From Methylohalobius sp. (GTDB taxonomy: Bacteria; Pseudomonadota; Gammaproteobacteria; Methylococcales; Methylothermaceae), in assembly GCA_026415315.1 (NCBI GenBank), contig JAOAHI010000004.1:45385-109384 (forward strand): a stretch of DNA of 64,000 nt. The letters are read 5' to 3'. Position numbers and translations under genes: made by a program. Shown in pieces: positions 1 to 13,284 of this stretch; within the stretch, counting starts at the first letter, position 1, and the number at the start of each line of letters is the position of its first letter. The notes beneath the pieces are model-generated. The model made no database searches, was not told the origin of the DNA, and saw nothing but the letters and a program-made list of their open reading frames with translations.

Positions 1-555
1 GAAAGCTGGTACTATCTGCTAGGTGGCATCGCTGCTTCAGGTTATGCGTTTTTCTATTTTAAGAAACGCTCCAAGTCCTTTAATCGCCTTCTTGACCGGC
101 TATTTTTGAAGATTCCCATCATCGGCCCTCAGATCTTACATAAATCAGCCATTGCTCGCTTCGCCCGAACTCTTTCCACCATGTCCGCCGCGGGCGTGCC
201 GCTGGTGGAAGCTTTAACTTCGGTCGCTGGCGCCTCTGGCAATGCCGTATATGCCGATGCGATTTTAGAAATGCGCGAGCAGGTGGCCACTGGCCAACAA
301 CTTCAAATGGCCATGCGCCAGACTGGGCTTTTCCCTCACATGGTAATTCAGATGGTAGCGATTGGCGAAGAATCTGGCGCTATCGACAGCATGCTTGCTA
401 AAGTAGCCGACTTCTATGAGGAGGAAGTGGACAACGCCGTAGACGCCCTAAGCAGCTTGATGGAGCCTGCCATTATGGCTTTTTTGGGGGTGGTGGTCGG
501 GGGATTAGTGATCGCTATGTATTTGCCTATCTTTAAACTGGGATCGGTAGTCTGA
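1..555 (+). CDS. pilC: Type IV pilus inner-membrane platform protein PilC, 3' part
   Basis: The reading frame is open from the first base of the window, so only the C-terminal 184 residues are present. It is the second GspF/T2SF domain of the polytopic inner-membrane platform on which the pilus ATPases act during assembly and retraction. Visible family features are the transmembrane segment at the very start, the stretch IPIIGPQILHKSAIARFART, the GEESGAIDSML motif, and a final hydrophobic helix before IFKLGSVV. The stop codon overlaps the start of pilD by one base, as in the usual pilB-pilC-pilD operon. An internal ATG at 106 is not the true start. Confidence 0.93.
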   Translation, partial: ESWYYLLGGIAASGYAFFYFKKRSKSFNRLLDRLFLKIPIIGPQILHKSAIARFARTLSTMSAAGVPLVEALTSVAGASGNAVYADAILEMREQVATGQQLQMAMRQTGLFPHMVIQMVAIGEESGAIDSMLAKVADFYEEEVDNAVDALSSLMEPAIMAFLGVVVGGLVIAMYLPIFKLGSVV

Positions 556-1427
556 TGGCCTCTTGGACGGTACTGGCTCACAACCAGGGGCTTTTCCTAA
601 TTGCCATCCTTATCCTTGGCTTAGTGATGGGCAGCTTTCTCAACGTGGTCGTCTTCCGCCTGCCGAAAATGTTAGAGATAAGATGGCGACATGACTGCCT
701 GGAACTCTTAGGCCGCTTGCCAGAGCCGGAAAGCGGACGCTTTGATCTGATCTACCCTCCATCCACCTGCCCCAACTGCGGGCAGAGGATTGCTCCTTGG
801 CATAACATCCCGATTGTAAGTTACCTCTGGCTTAGAGGCCGAAGCGCCTGCTGCCACAGCCCCATTTCTTTGCGCTATCCCGTGATCGAGGGGCTAACTG
901 GGATTTTGTCGCTGGCGGTGGCCTGGCGCTTTGGGTTTAGTCTCCAGACTCTGGCGGCGCTGGTTTTCACTTGGAACTTGATCGCTTTGAGTTTTATCGA
1001 CCTGGATCACCAACTTCTGCCCGACGCCATTACCTTACCGATGGTCTGGCTGGGGCTGTTGCTTAGCCTTACTGGAGCCTTCACCGATCCTCAAGCCTCC
1101 ATCCTTGGAGCCACGTTTGGGTATCTGAGTTTGTGGAGCGTATATCAATGTTTCAAGCTCTTCACCGGCAAAGAAGGCATGGGGTATGGTGATTTTAAGC
1201 TGTTAGCCGCTGCTGGAGCCTGGCTGGGATGGCAAGCCCTTCCTTCCATCATCCTTCTCTCCTCCTTGGCTGGAGCGGTGATCGGACTAGGTTTAACTTT
1301 GATTTCGGGGCGCGACAAGAATATTCCGCTGCCTTTTGGACCTTATTTAGCCTTAGCTGCCTGGATCGCGTTAATGTGGGGGGGAGACCTAAACCAGCTG
1401 TATCTGCAGCTCAGCGGAATACCCTAA
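555..1427 (+). CDS. pilD: Type IV prepilin leader peptidase / N-methyltransferase PilD
   Basis: Polytopic inner-membrane aspartyl protease that cleaves type IV prepilins and methylates the new N-terminal residue. The protein has 290 residues, normal for the family. The two catalytic aspartates are visible in DLDHQLLPD and GYGDFKLLAA. The cytoplasmic zinc-binding loop shows CPNCGQRI, but the second Cys pair reads SACC where most PilD proteins have CxxC, so one ligand is replaced by Ser or shifted. It starts at ATG in TGATG overlap with pilC and its TAA overlaps the coaE start by one base, which supports a pilC-pilD-coaE-hemW operon. Confidence 0.95.
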   Translation: MASWTVLAHNQGLFLIAILILGLVMGSFLNVVVFRLPKMLEIRWRHDCLELLGRLPEPESGRFDLIYPPSTCPNCGQRIAPWHNIPIVSYLWLRGRSACCHSPISLRYPVIEGLTGILSLAVAWRFGFSLQTLAALVFTWNLIALSFIDLDHQLLPDAITLPMVWLGLLLSLTGAFTDPQASILGATFGYLSLWSVYQCFKLFTGKEGMGYGDFKLLAAAGAWLGWQALPSIILLSSLAGAVIGLGLTLISGRDKNIPLPFGPYLALAAWIALMWGGDLNQLYLQLSGIP

Positions 1428-2044
1428 TGCTTAAAATCGGCCTGACCGGGGGTATAGGTAGCGGCAAAAGCACAGCAGCCGCTCTGTTTGCCCAACGCGG
1501 AGCCTGTGTGATCGACGCTGACCTCATCGCTCGGGAATTAGTCACCCCTGGCTCCCCTGCCCTAAAAGCATTGGTTAAAGCTTTTGGCTCTCAAATCCTC
1601 TTGCCCGATGGGCGATTGGATCGGAGCCAACTGCGCCAGAGGATTTTTTCCGATCCCGAAGCCAAAAGAATTTTAGAGGCCATCCTTCATCCCCTCATCT
1701 TTGCCGAAATGCAGCGCAGGGCCGAGCTTTGTCAAACGCCTTATTGCATTCTAGTCATTCCTCTTTTAGTGGAAAGCAAAGCCCAAAACCAGGTGGACCG
1801 AGTGCTGGTGGTAGACTGCCCGCAAGCCCTTCAAATCGAACGGGTCAAACAGCGCGATCGGATACCAGAGGAGCAAATTTTAAACATCCTCGCCAGCCAA
1901 GCCACCCGCCAACAGCGTCTCAACGCCGCCGACGAGGTGATCCTCAACGCTGGAACCTTGACTGAATTGGAGAAGCAGGTAGAGGAACTCCATCGCTTCT
2001 ACGCCCGTCTCAGCTCAGGATGCGATTGTCCCCGCCCCCTTTAA
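1427..2044 (+). CDS. coaE: Dephospho-CoA kinase
   Basis: Catalyses the last step of CoA biosynthesis, phosphorylating the 3'-OH of dephospho-CoA with ATP in the cytosol. The Walker A motif GLTGGIGSGKST lies at the N-terminus, followed by IDADLIARELV, a typical CoaE segment, and a lid region around RVKQRD. I place the start at the ATG at 1427, which overlaps the pilD stop (TAATG). A longer open frame beginning at 1229 would run deep inside pilD and adds nothing resembling CoaE. The product has 205 residues, the normal length. The 3' end overlaps hemW by 25 bases. Confidence 0.95.
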   Translation: MLKIGLTGGIGSGKSTAAALFAQRGACVIDADLIARELVTPGSPALKALVKAFGSQILLPDGRLDRSQLRQRIFSDPEAKRILEAILHPLIFAEMQRRAELCQTPYCILVIPLLVESKAQNQVDRVLVVDCPQALQIERVKQRDRIPEEQILNILASQATRQQRLNAADEVILNAGTLTELEKQVEELHRFYARLSSGCDCPRPL

Positions 2045-3192
2045 GCTTATACATTCACTTCCCGTGGTGCGTGCGCAAATGCCCTTACTGCGATTTCAAC
2101 TCGCATCCGGTGCAAGGCGATCTTCCTGAACAACAGTACGTGGAGGCCTTGCTCCTTGATCTAACTCAAGATTTGGAATGGATAGAAAAAGAAAGAGTTC
2201 GGTATCCTGGACCCCTCCATAGCTTATTTTTGGGCGGAGGCACGCCAAGCCTATTTTCACCCGAGAGCATAGATCGGCTGCTGTCAGGGATTCGTGCCTT
2301 ACTCCCTTGGCCGCCTGATATTGAAATCACCCTCGAGGCTAATCCAAGCACGGTGGAAAGCAATAAATTTCGCGCATTTCGGGACTTGGGTATCAATCGC
2401 CTGTCGCTCGGAGTTCAGTCGTTTCAAGAGCCAAAGCTTAAAGCTCTAGGTCGCATTCATAGCGCCCGTGAAGCCGAGGCGGCGATTGAAACAGCCAAAG
2501 AGGCTGGATTTACTAACCTTAACGTGGATCTAATGTTCGGCTTGCCTAGGCAGAGCCTAAACGACGCCTTATATGACGTCATCACGGCTCTTCGTCATGC
2601 ACCAACGCATATTTCTTTTTATCAGCTGACCTTAGAGCCCAACACGATCTTTGCCAAATATCCTCCGTCGCTGCCGGACGAAGACACCGTCTGGGAAATA
2701 GGGCAAACTGGTCAAGAAAAGCTTGAATTGGCTGGATTCCAGCGCTACGAAATCTCTGCTTACGCCCAAGAGGGGTATCAGTGCCAGCACAACCTCAATT
2801 ATTGGCGGTTTGGGGACTATTTAGGTCTAGGCGCCGGCGCCCATGGCAAGCTAACGGATGCTCAACGCGGCAGAATCTGGCGTTATTTTAAAATCCGTCA
2901 TCCAGGCCACTACCTGCAAAAAGCTAAGACTCCGGAGAGAATAGGCGGCAGAGTTCTAATAGCCGAAAGAGAGCGACCTTTGGAGTTCCTGCTGAACGCG
3001 CTGCGCTTAAAGGAGGGGTTTAGCCCTGGCCAATTTGAATGTTGTACTGGCTTGCCTTTCTCTCTAGTAGAACCGGTTTTGGATGCGTTGCTTGCCGAGA
3101 ACCTTCTGTACCAGCAAAACGGTAGGATTGCCTGCACTCCTTTAGGTTGGAATTTCCTCGACTCCGTGTTAGAACGCTTCATTGGCCTTTGA
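2020..3192 (+). CDS. hemW: Radical SAM heme chaperone HemW
   Basis: Member of the oxygen-independent coproporphyrinogen oxidase-like family. HemW proteins bind heme and a [4Fe-4S] cluster and act in heme delivery rather than in decarboxylation. The radical SAM motif is WCVRKCPYCDF (CxxxCxxC) near residue 16, after the LSLYIHFPWC opening that is characteristic. GGGTPS and LEANPST motifs follow, and the C-terminal HemN domain is present. The protein has 390 residues. It overlaps the coaE end by 25 bases and is probably translated from the same message. HemN is less likely because HemN is longer and has a distinct N-terminus. Confidence 0.9.
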   Translation: MRLSPPPLSLYIHFPWCVRKCPYCDFNSHPVQGDLPEQQYVEALLLDLTQDLEWIEKERVRYPGPLHSLFLGGGTPSLFSPESIDRLLSGIRALLPWPPDIEITLEANPSTVESNKFRAFRDLGINRLSLGVQSFQEPKLKALGRIHSAREAEAAIETAKEAGFTNLNVDLMFGLPRQSLNDALYDVITALRHAPTHISFYQLTLEPNTIFAKYPPSLPDEDTVWEIGQTGQEKLELAGFQRYEISAYAQEGYQCQHNLNYWRFGDYLGLGAGAHGKLTDAQRGRIWRYFKIRHPGHYLQKAKTPERIGGRVLIAERERPLEFLLNALRLKEGFSPGQFECCTGLPFSLVEPVLDALLAENLLYQQNGRIACTPLGWNFLDSVLERFIGL

Positions 3193-3267
3193 GCATATTT
3201 TGACCATAATAGAAAATTATTTACATATCAAAAAGCTATATTACTCTCTCGCAACCTCTTCACAACC

Positions 3268-3290
3268 TTATCCACAGAGATTGTGGATAT
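3268..3290. promoter_or_regulatory. Inverted pair of DnaA-box-like sequences upstream of pyrE
   Basis: The sequence TTATCCACA (3268-3276) is a perfect DnaA box. It is followed after five bases by TGTGGATAT, an inverted box with one mismatch. The inner eight bases of each arm form an exact inverted repeat. It sits 35 bases before the pyrE start in an AT-rich stretch of 132 bases between hemW and pyrE. A DnaA-controlled promoter is possible. It may also be a chance operator for another factor. Confidence 0.4.
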
Positions 3291-3324
3291 TGCAAAGAAA
3301 AAATGAAACCGAGGAAAAAGTGCC

Positions 3325-3963
3325 GTGTTGGATTATCAGCGGGAATTCATAGAGTTCGCCATCAAGAGCGGGGCGTTGCGCTTTGGTCGCTTTAACCTAA
3401 AGTCAGGACGCCAAAGCCCCTATTTCTTCAATGCCGGTTCGTTTTATAACGGGGATGCCCTGCGCCGGCTAGGGCACTTTTATGCCCAAGCCTTAGCGCA
3501 CAGCAGGCTCGAATACGACATGCTGTATGGTCCAGCCTACAAGGGCATTCCCTTGGTCTGCGCTACGGCCATAGCCTTAGCCGAGCTGGGCAAAAACGTC
3601 GAATATGCCTTCAACCGCAAGGAAGCCAAAGGTTACGGCGAAGGCGGACGGCTAATCGGTGCCCCCCTTAAAGGCCGAGTAGTGATCGTGGACGATGTCA
3701 TCACAGCCGGTATTTCAGTGCGCGAATCGGTGGAGATCATCACCGCCTTCGGAGCGTTGCCGTGTGCCGTCGCCATCGCTTTGGACCGTCAGGAAATCGG
3801 CGCCAATGGCCGCTCGGCCGCCAGCGAAGTACAGGAGCGGTATGCCATCCCGGTCCTTGCCATCGTCACGCTAGAGGATATGATCGCCTACTTCAAATGC
3901 AGCGACCGTTTTCAGGAAGAACTCAATGCCATCCTTGCCTATCGTGCCCGCTTTGGTGCTTGA
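3325..3963 (+). CDS. pyrE: Orotate phosphoribosyltransferase
   Basis: Converts orotate and PRPP into orotidine 5'-phosphate in de novo pyrimidine synthesis. The PRPP-binding signature is clear in VVIVDDVITAGISVRESVE, and the N-terminal LKSGRQSPYFFNAG segment is typical of bacterial PyrE. The product has 212 residues, the usual size. The start is a GTG at 3325 preceded by GAGG about ten bases upstream. In related genomes pyrE often lies near argB and dut, as here. The catalytic loop contains FNRKEAKGYGEGG, as expected. Confidence 0.95.
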   Translation: MLDYQREFIEFAIKSGALRFGRFNLKSGRQSPYFFNAGSFYNGDALRRLGHFYAQALAHSRLEYDMLYGPAYKGIPLVCATAIALAELGKNVEYAFNRKEAKGYGEGGRLIGAPLKGRVVIVDDVITAGISVRESVEIITAFGALPCAVAIALDRQEIGANGRSAASEVQERYAIPVLAIVTLEDMIAYFKCSDRFQEELNAILAYRARFGA

Positions 3964-3996
3964 ATTGCCTTTGTTTTAGGCTAGGCTTGAAATGAG

Positions 3997-8262
<4,266 letters not shown>

Positions 8263-8263
8263 G

Positions 8264-8722
8264 TCAATGCCGTCCCGTGTGCCCGAACCCGCCCTCCCCG
8301 CGGCGGCTGGGAGCAAAATCTTGAACCAGTTCAAATTCCACCTGTATCACTGGGACCAGCACCATTTGAGCGATCCGCTCCCCAACTTGGACTGTGAACG
8401 ATTCCTTCCCGCGGTTCCAGCACGAGATTAATATTTCGCCCTGATAATCAGAATCGATCAGCCCCACCAAGTTACCCAGAACTAACCCATGCTTATGGCC
8501 GAGGCCGGAGCGAGGAATAAGCACAGCCGCTAAGCTTGGGTCTTGAATGTGAATGGCGATACCCGTTGGAACGAGAGCGGTCTCACCTGGCAGCAAAGTC
8601 AAAGGAGCCTGAAGGCAGGCGCGCAAGTCCAGTCCCGCTGCCCCGCAAGTAGCATAACTTGGCAAAGGAATGCTTTTCCCTATGCGCTCATCGAGGATTT
8701 TGAGCTGAATTTTTGGCCTCAT
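8264..8722 (-). CDS. dut: Deoxyuridine 5'-triphosphate nucleotidohydrolase (dUTPase)
   Basis: Hydrolyses dUTP to dUMP and pyrophosphate, keeping uracil out of DNA and supplying dTMP synthesis. The 152-residue protein shows the trimeric dUTPase motifs: AAGLDLRA (motif 1), PRSGLG (motif 2), [11 protein letters not shown] with the catalytic Asp (motif 3), and the flexible C-terminal arm [10 protein letters not shown] (motif 5). The start at 8722 gives the typical opening KILDERIG. It overlaps the end of coaBC by 35 bases, common for this pair. The algC start follows the stop by one base. Confidence 0.96.
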   Translation of the reverse strand: MRPKIQLKILDERIGKSIPLPSYATCGAAGLDLRACLQAPLTLLPGETALVPTGIAIHIQDPSLAAVLIPRSGLGHKHGLVLGNLVGLIDSDYQGEILISCWNRGKESFTVQVGERIAQMVLVPVIQVEFELVQDFAPSRRGEGGFGHTGRH

Positions 8723-9905
8723 ACCGCTGCACGATTAAAGCCACAAGCTGCCTGGCGAGTTCTGTTTTAGTCGCAGGAGGAAAATACTGCTCCCCGCCTG
8801 GCCATAACACCCATAGGCTGTTGTCTTCCACTTCAAAGCCTACCCCCTTGCCTACCCAGTTGGCAGCGATCATGTCTACCCCCTTGCGCCTGAGCTTGTG
8901 CCAAGCGGACTCTTTCAAATTTTTGGTCTCAGCACAAAATCCAACTGTAAAAGGCGGATTGTTTAAACCTGCTACCTCCGCCAGAATGTCTTTGGTTTTA
9001 ACCAGCTCCAAACACAATCGGTCTTGATCTTTTTTAATTTTTTCAGGCCAAACTTGAGCTGGGGTGTAATCGGCCACTGCAGCGGCAGCGATGAAGATCT
9101 TTTGGCTATGTATTCTGGCTATGACTTCCCGGTGCATCTCCAAAGCCGACTCGACCGGCACCAGTTGGGCCACCGGTGGTGGCTGTAAGGCCACCGGACC
9201 AGTCACCAAAGTCACCTCCGCCCCTGCCTCGATTGCTGCTTGGGCTAGGGCATACCCCATTTTGCCCGAACTGCGATTACTCAAAAACCGTACCGGATCC
9301 ATCGGCTCGCGCGTCGGGCCAGCCGTAATTAGCACTTTCACCCCCAGCAAAGACCGAGGCGCAAACCAAGCGAAAATTCGGCGTTCTATTTCCTCTACCG
9401 CCAGCATTCTGCCAGGCCCGATCTCGCCGCACGCTTGCGGACCTTCCTCCGGTCCCCAGACTGCTACCCCCCGCCCTGTGAGCACGGCGATATTGTGCTG
9501 AGTCGCCGGATGCTGCCACATGCACCAGTTCATAGCGGGGACCACCGCGATGGGCGACTCGGTGGCCAAACACACCGTGGAGAGCAGATCGTCCGCCTGA
9601 CCTGAGCTAAGTTTAGCCAGAAAATCGGCGCTCGCCGGAGCAATTACCACCCGCTCAGCCCAACGCGCTAATTCAATGTGTTCCATCGCTGCCTCTGCAG
9701 ACGCATCCCACAACGTACAGCGTACCGGCCTGCCCGACAGACTCTGCAAGGTCAACGGGGTGATGAAGCGAGTAGCGGCTTCGGTCATCACCACTTGAAC
9801 TTCGGCTCCCTCAGTCCGCAACTTCCGAACCAATTCGGCTGCTTTATAAGCAGCTATACCGCCGGTGATGCCCAAAAGGATCCGGCGCTGGGTTAAAAGT
9901 GGCAT
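8688..9905 (-). CDS. coaBC: Bifunctional phosphopantothenoylcysteine decarboxylase/phosphopantothenate-cysteine ligase
   Basis: Carries out two consecutive steps of CoA synthesis. The N-terminal FMN-dependent CoaC domain (about 1-190) contains [11 protein letters not shown], the PAMNWCMW motif and the substrate-lid Cys in [10 protein letters not shown]. The C-terminal CTP-dependent CoaB domain (about 195-405) has [25 protein letters not shown], paraphrased here as the usual ligase signature, and a KIKK motif. The length of 405 residues is normal. It is transcribed divergently from radC across a short intergenic region and leads the coaBC-dut-algC-argB block. Confidence 0.95.
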   Translation of the reverse strand: MPLLTQRRILLGITGGIAAYKAAELVRKLRTEGAEVQVVMTEAATRFITPLTLQSLSGRPVRCTLWDASAEAAMEHIELARWAERVVIAPASADFLAKLSSGQADDLLSTVCLATESPIAVVPAMNWCMWQHPATQHNIAVLTGRGVAVWGPEEGPQACGEIGPGRMLAVEEIERRIFAWFAPRSLLGVKVLITAGPTREPMDPVRFLSNRSSGKMGYALAQAAIEAGAEVTLVTGPVALQPPPVAQLVPVESALEMHREVIARIHSQKIFIAAAAVADYTPAQVWPEKIKKDQDRLCLELVKTKDILAEVAGLNNPPFTVGFCAETKNLKESAWHKLRRKGVDMIAANWVGKGVGFEVEDNSLWVLWPGGEQYFPPATKTELARQLVALIVQRYEAKNSAQNPR

Positions 9906-9938
9906 ATACTAAAAATTAAATGCTTTGTGAGAGACGCT

Positions 9939-10613
9939 ATGGCGATACGCGATTGGCCAAAAGCCGAACGCCCCCGCGAAAAGCTTTTGGCGCGCGGCCC
10001 ACAGGCACTGTCTGATGCCGAGCTTTTAGCTATTTTCCTACGCACCGGGGTAAAAGGCAAAACCGCCGTGGATTTAGCGCGCGACTTACTTTCCCAATTC
10101 GGCTCGCTGCGCGCATTGTTGGAGGCTGATGCGACGCGCTTCATACAATGCAAAGGGTTGGGAACAGCCAAATATGTCCTGCTTCAGGCTGCGCTGGAAA
10201 TGGCCCGGCGCCATCTGCGCGAAACCCTAGAGCGAGGGGAAACCATTACCTCACCACAAGCTACGTGCGCTTTTCTTAAACGTCATCTGCGCGACTATCC
10301 ATACGAAGTGTTTGCTGCCCTGTTTTTAGACACGCGCCACCGCCTGATCCGCTATGAAGAGCTGTTCCGTGGCACCGTAGACGGGGCCAGCGTGTACCCG
10401 AGAGAGGTGGCCAAAAGAGCCTTAGACTTACGAGCGGCCGCAGTCATCTTTGCCCATAATCATCCTTCCGGCGTCGCCGAGCCATCGGCGTGCGACCGCG
10501 CCTTAACTGCACGGCTGCGCGAAGCGCTGGCATTATTCGATATCCGCGTCCTAGATCATATTGTGGTTGGCGATAGCGAGACTTACTCCTTTGCTGAACA
10601 CGGCCTGCTTTAG
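9939..10613 (+). CDS. radC: RadC family JAB-domain protein
   Basis: A 224-residue member of the RadC/UPF0758 family. A helix-hairpin-helix region lies at the N-terminus and a JAB/MPN metalloprotease-like domain at the C-terminus. The metal-binding motif is FAHNHPSG with a downstream Asp in VLDHIVVGD, and it ends in the typical YSFAEHGLL. The in vivo role is unsettled despite the historic link to DNA repair. I choose the ATG at 9939, which gives the family opening [16 protein letters not shown] and has GAGAG upstream, rather than the GTG at 9927. The stop abuts the convergent purC stop. Confidence 0.93.
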   Translation: MAIRDWPKAERPREKLLARGPQALSDAELLAIFLRTGVKGKTAVDLARDLLSQFGSLRALLEADATRFIQCKGLGTAKYVLLQAALEMARRHLRETLERGETITSPQATCAFLKRHLRDYPYEVFAALFLDTRHRLIRYEELFRGTVDGASVYPREVAKRALDLRAAAVIFAHNHPSGVAEPSACDRALTARLREALALFDIRVLDHIVVGDSETYSFAEHGLL

Positions 10614-11504
10614 CTACTCCCCGAGCAATCGCCGCTCGGCTTCGCGATACTTGGCTGCAGTCTGAGCGATGACCTCCTCTGGGAGATGCGGTGCCGGCGG
10701 CCTCTTGTCCCAGCCGATCGCCTCCACAAAATCGCGCACGTACTGCTTATCTAAACTCGGCGGGCTAATCCCAGGCTGATAGTGGTCCGCCGGCCAGAAA
10801 CGCGAGGAATCAGGAGTCAAAAGCTCATCGATCAGATACAACCCCCCTTCTCTATCTAGGCCAAACTCAAATTTGGTATCGGCGATCAGGATCCCGCGCG
10901 CTTGAGCATATTGGGCAGCTTGGACGTAGATGTTCAGACTGATCGACCGTACTTTCTCAGCCAGCTCGCAACCTAGCAGTTTTTCCATTTCCTCAAAGCT
11001 TATGTTCTCATCGTGTACCCCCTGCGCGGCCTTGGTGGAGGGAGTAAAAATCGGCTCAGGGAGCTGACCTGCCAGCTTGATCCCAGGCGGGAGGCGAACC
11101 CCACATACTTCACCGCTGCGCTGATAATCGCGCCAGCCGGAGCCGATTAAATAGCCGCGCACAATCGCCTCCACCGGTAAGGGCTGCAGGCGTCTGACCA
11201 CCAAGGCGCGAGTTTCCACCTGCTCGCGCTCGAACGGGTTCGGCAACACCTCGGCTAAGGGTATGGTCGTGAGGTGATTGGGTATCAGATCAGCCATGCG
11301 GTTGAACCAAAAGACAGATAGCCGAGTCAATACTTGGCCTTTACCAGGAATGGGATCGGGAAAAACCACATCGAAGGCCGATAGGCGATCGGTAGTGACG
11401 AGCAACAGATGGTCTCGATCGACTTCGTAAATATCGCGCACCTTGCCTCGGCTTAAGAGTTTCAAGCTGGAAAAAGACGATTCAAACAGAGTGTGTGGCG
11501 GCAT
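10614..11504 (-). CDS. purC: Phosphoribosylaminoimidazole-succinocarboxamide synthase
   Basis: SAICAR synthase joins CAIR and aspartate with ATP hydrolysis in purine biosynthesis. The 296-residue protein begins with the typical block [14 protein letters not shown]. It has the signature [16 protein letters not shown] and the conserved [14 protein letters not shown] segment. The length matches the roughly 300-residue bacterial class. It is convergent with radC with no spacer between the stop codons, and divergent from djlA, from which it is separated by 74 bases that should hold both promoters. Confidence 0.95.
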   Translation of the reverse strand: MPPHTLFESSFSSLKLLSRGKVRDIYEVDRDHLLLVTTDRLSAFDVVFPDPIPGKGQVLTRLSVFWFNRMADLIPNHLTTIPLAEVLPNPFEREQVETRALVVRRLQPLPVEAIVRGYLIGSGWRDYQRSGEVCGVRLPPGIKLAGQLPEPIFTPSTKAAQGVHDENISFEEMEKLLGCELAEKVRSISLNIYVQAAQYAQARGILIADTKFEFGLDREGGLYLIDELLTPDSSRFWPADHYQPGISPPSLDKQYVRDFVEAIGWDKRPPAPHLPEEVIAQTAAKYREAERRLLGE

Positions 11505-11578
11505 GGGAAATTTTTTGGCGCTCTAAAACGTGTAATAATGAGTTTTTTCTTCCAGTCTGGCAAGCGCTAACATAAGGC

Positions 11579-12418
11579 ATGGCTTGGTTTGGCAAAGTAG
11601 TCGGCGGCACGTTCGGTTTTATGCTGGGCGGCCCATTAGGAGCCGTACTCGGGGCAGCTATAGGCCATCAGTTCGACCGCGGGCTGGGAGAAAACTGGGC
11701 CTTCCCACGGCTAGAGCCTAGCCACCACCAACGCGTCCAGATGGCCTTTTTCACCGCTGTCTTTTCGGTCATGGGCCACTTGGCTAAAGCCGACGGCCAA
11801 GTTACCGAGGCGGAAATAGCCTTAGCCCGCCAGGTCATGGACCGAATGGGTTTATCGCACACGATGCGCGAGTCGGCTATCCGCCTGTTCCGTCAAGGCA
11901 AATCCGCAGACTTTCCGCTGGACGAAGTGCTGGATCAGTTCCGCCGCGAGACTAACGGGCACGCGCCTCTACTGCGCCTGTTCTTGGAGGTCCTGCTGCA
12001 AGCGGCCTACGCCGACGGCAGCCTACATCCAGCCGAAGAGCGTTTGCTTTTCTATATCTGCCACAGGCTTGGGATCTCACGACTTGAGCTTCAGGCGCTG
12101 CGGGCTTTTATGGAAGCTCAGCTGCGCTTCTCGCAAGCCTATTCTCACTATCGACATACCTCAAGCACCCGTCAGCCTCCACCCCACCGCCCCACCCCAT
12201 CGCTGGCCGACGCCTATGCAGTGCTTGGGGTCTCCTCGCAGGCTTCAGACGCGGAGGTCACCCGCGCTTATCGGCGTCTGATCAGCAAGCACCACCCGGA
12301 CAAATTGGTCGCCCAAGGCTTGTCTGAGGAGATGGTTAAATTAGCCACTGAGAAAACTCAAAAGATTCGCAAAGCGTACGAAGTGATTCAAGCCCATCGT
12401 CAAAGGCGCAAGGCTTAA
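11579..12418 (+). CDS. djlA: Co-chaperone DjlA
   Basis: Membrane-anchored DnaK partner. The 279-residue protein has a Gly-rich N-terminal membrane segment (about residues 5-28, with GxxxG spacing), a TerB-like domain (about 50-180, with LAKADGQVTEAEI) and a C-terminal J domain with the essential HPD tripeptide in SKHHPDKLVAQG. This order is diagnostic of DjlA. AAGG precedes the ATG. It reads divergently from purC and is followed by a short acidic DUF6763-like gene and a YajQ-family gene. Confidence 0.93.
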   Translation: MAWFGKVVGGTFGFMLGGPLGAVLGAAIGHQFDRGLGENWAFPRLEPSHHQRVQMAFFTAVFSVMGHLAKADGQVTEAEIALARQVMDRMGLSHTMRESAIRLFRQGKSADFPLDEVLDQFRRETNGHAPLLRLFLEVLLQAAYADGSLHPAEERLLFYICHRLGISRLELQALRAFMEAQLRFSQAYSHYRHTSSTRQPPPHRPTPSLADAYAVLGVSSQASDAEVTRAYRRLISKHHPDKLVAQGLSEEMVKLATEKTQKIRKAYEVIQAHRQRRKA

Positions 12419-12463
12419 AGTAAAATGAAACAATCGTAATACATTAATCATCAGGAGAAAACC

Positions 12464-12793
12464 ATGAGCGATTTGGATCCGATCGAAGGCAACTGGTATT
12501 TGGACCTCGATTCCGGGCAGAAATTTGAAGTCTTAGTGGTAGACGATGAAGCAGGCATCGTCGAGGTTCAATATTTCGATGGCAGCGTCGACCAGATAGA
12601 CCTAGATGCCTGGCAAGAAATGAACCTTGACCCCATCGAAGAGCCGGAGGACTGGACCGGGCCGATAGACGACGTCGAGCCCGAGGACCTGGAGTACTCC
12701 GAGATGGGTCTTGAAGAGGGCGAGGAAGAGTGGAGCGAAGACAGCTTTCCGACCGAAGGAGATGAGGGCTCTTTCCACGAAGAGCAGGAATGA
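12464..12793 (+). CDS. Small acidic DUF6763-like protein
   Basis: A 109-residue, strongly acidic protein, with Asp and Glu making up much of the second half. The N-terminal 45 residues (IEGNWYLDLDSGQKFEVL) look like a compact beta domain that recurs in gammaproteobacterial proteins of the DUF6763 family. The tail is low complexity and probably disordered. No function is known. A good ribosome site (AGGAG) precedes the ATG, so expression is likely. The YajQ-family gene starts three bases after its stop, suggesting co-transcription. Confidence 0.75.
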   Translation: MSDLDPIEGNWYLDLDSGQKFEVLVVDDEAGIVEVQYFDGSVDQIDLDAWQEMNLDPIEEPEDWTGPIDDVEPEDLEYSEMGLEEGEEEWSEDSFPTEGDEGSFHEEQE

Positions 12794-12796
12794 TTT

Positions 12797-13279
12797 ATGC
12801 CTTCGTTTGACATCGTCTCCGAGGTCAACTTGCACGAGGTGGCTAACGCGGTGGATCAAGCCAATCGCGAAGTCGCCACGCGCTTCGACTTTAAAGGTTC
12901 CGGAGCGCGCTTTGAACTGGCTGAGAACAAGATCTTCCTGGCTGCCCAGACCGACTTCCAGCTCCAGCAGATGCTCGACATCCTCCGGCTGAAATTGGCC
13001 AAGCGCGGGGTAGACATCGCTTGCCTGGAAGTCGGCGCGCCTAGGATCAGCGGCCAGGCCGCACACCAAGAGGTTACTCTGCGTCAGGGCATAGACTACG
13101 AGCTGGCCAAACAGATCACCAAGCTCATCAAAGACACCAAACTCAAGGTCCAAGCTAGCGTCCAAGGCGATCAGGTCCGAGTCTCCGGCAAAAAGCGCGA
13201 CGACTTACAAGCAGTCATCCGCATCTTAAAAGATGCTAAATTAACTTTGCCCTTGCAGTTTACCAACTTTCGCGATTGA
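12797..13279 (+). CDS. yajQ: YajQ family nucleotide-binding protein
   Basis: A 160-residue cytosolic protein of the UPF0234/YajQ family. Some members bind cyclic di-GMP and act in regulation. It shows the family opening MPSFDIVSEVNLHEVANAVDQ-like block, the RFDFKGS segment and the C-terminal QFTNFRD. The length is normal. It follows the acidic small gene by three bases and probably shares its message. Whether this member binds c-di-GMP cannot be told from the sequence. A PilZ protein elsewhere in the window shows that c-di-GMP signalling is plausible. Confidence 0.93.
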   Translation: MPSFDIVSEVNLHEVANAVDQANREVATRFDFKGSGARFELAENKIFLAAQTDFQLQQMLDILRLKLAKRGVDIACLEVGAPRISGQAAHQEVTLRQGIDYELAKQITKLIKDTKLKVQASVQGDQVRVSGKKRDDLQAVIRILKDAKLTLPLQFTNFRD

Positions 13280-13284
13280 TCAGG

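Noticed and set aside
1229..1426. N-terminal extension of the coaE frame
   Set aside because: It lies entirely inside pilD, has no CoaE similarity, and the ATG at 1427 directly precedes the P-loop.
3268..3290. Replication origin
   Set aside because: Only two DnaA boxes are present and none of the usual origin genes are nearby.
12602..13165. Minus-strand open frame of 187 codons
   Set aside because: It is the antisense shadow of the DUF6763-like and YajQ-family genes, which have clear family matches.
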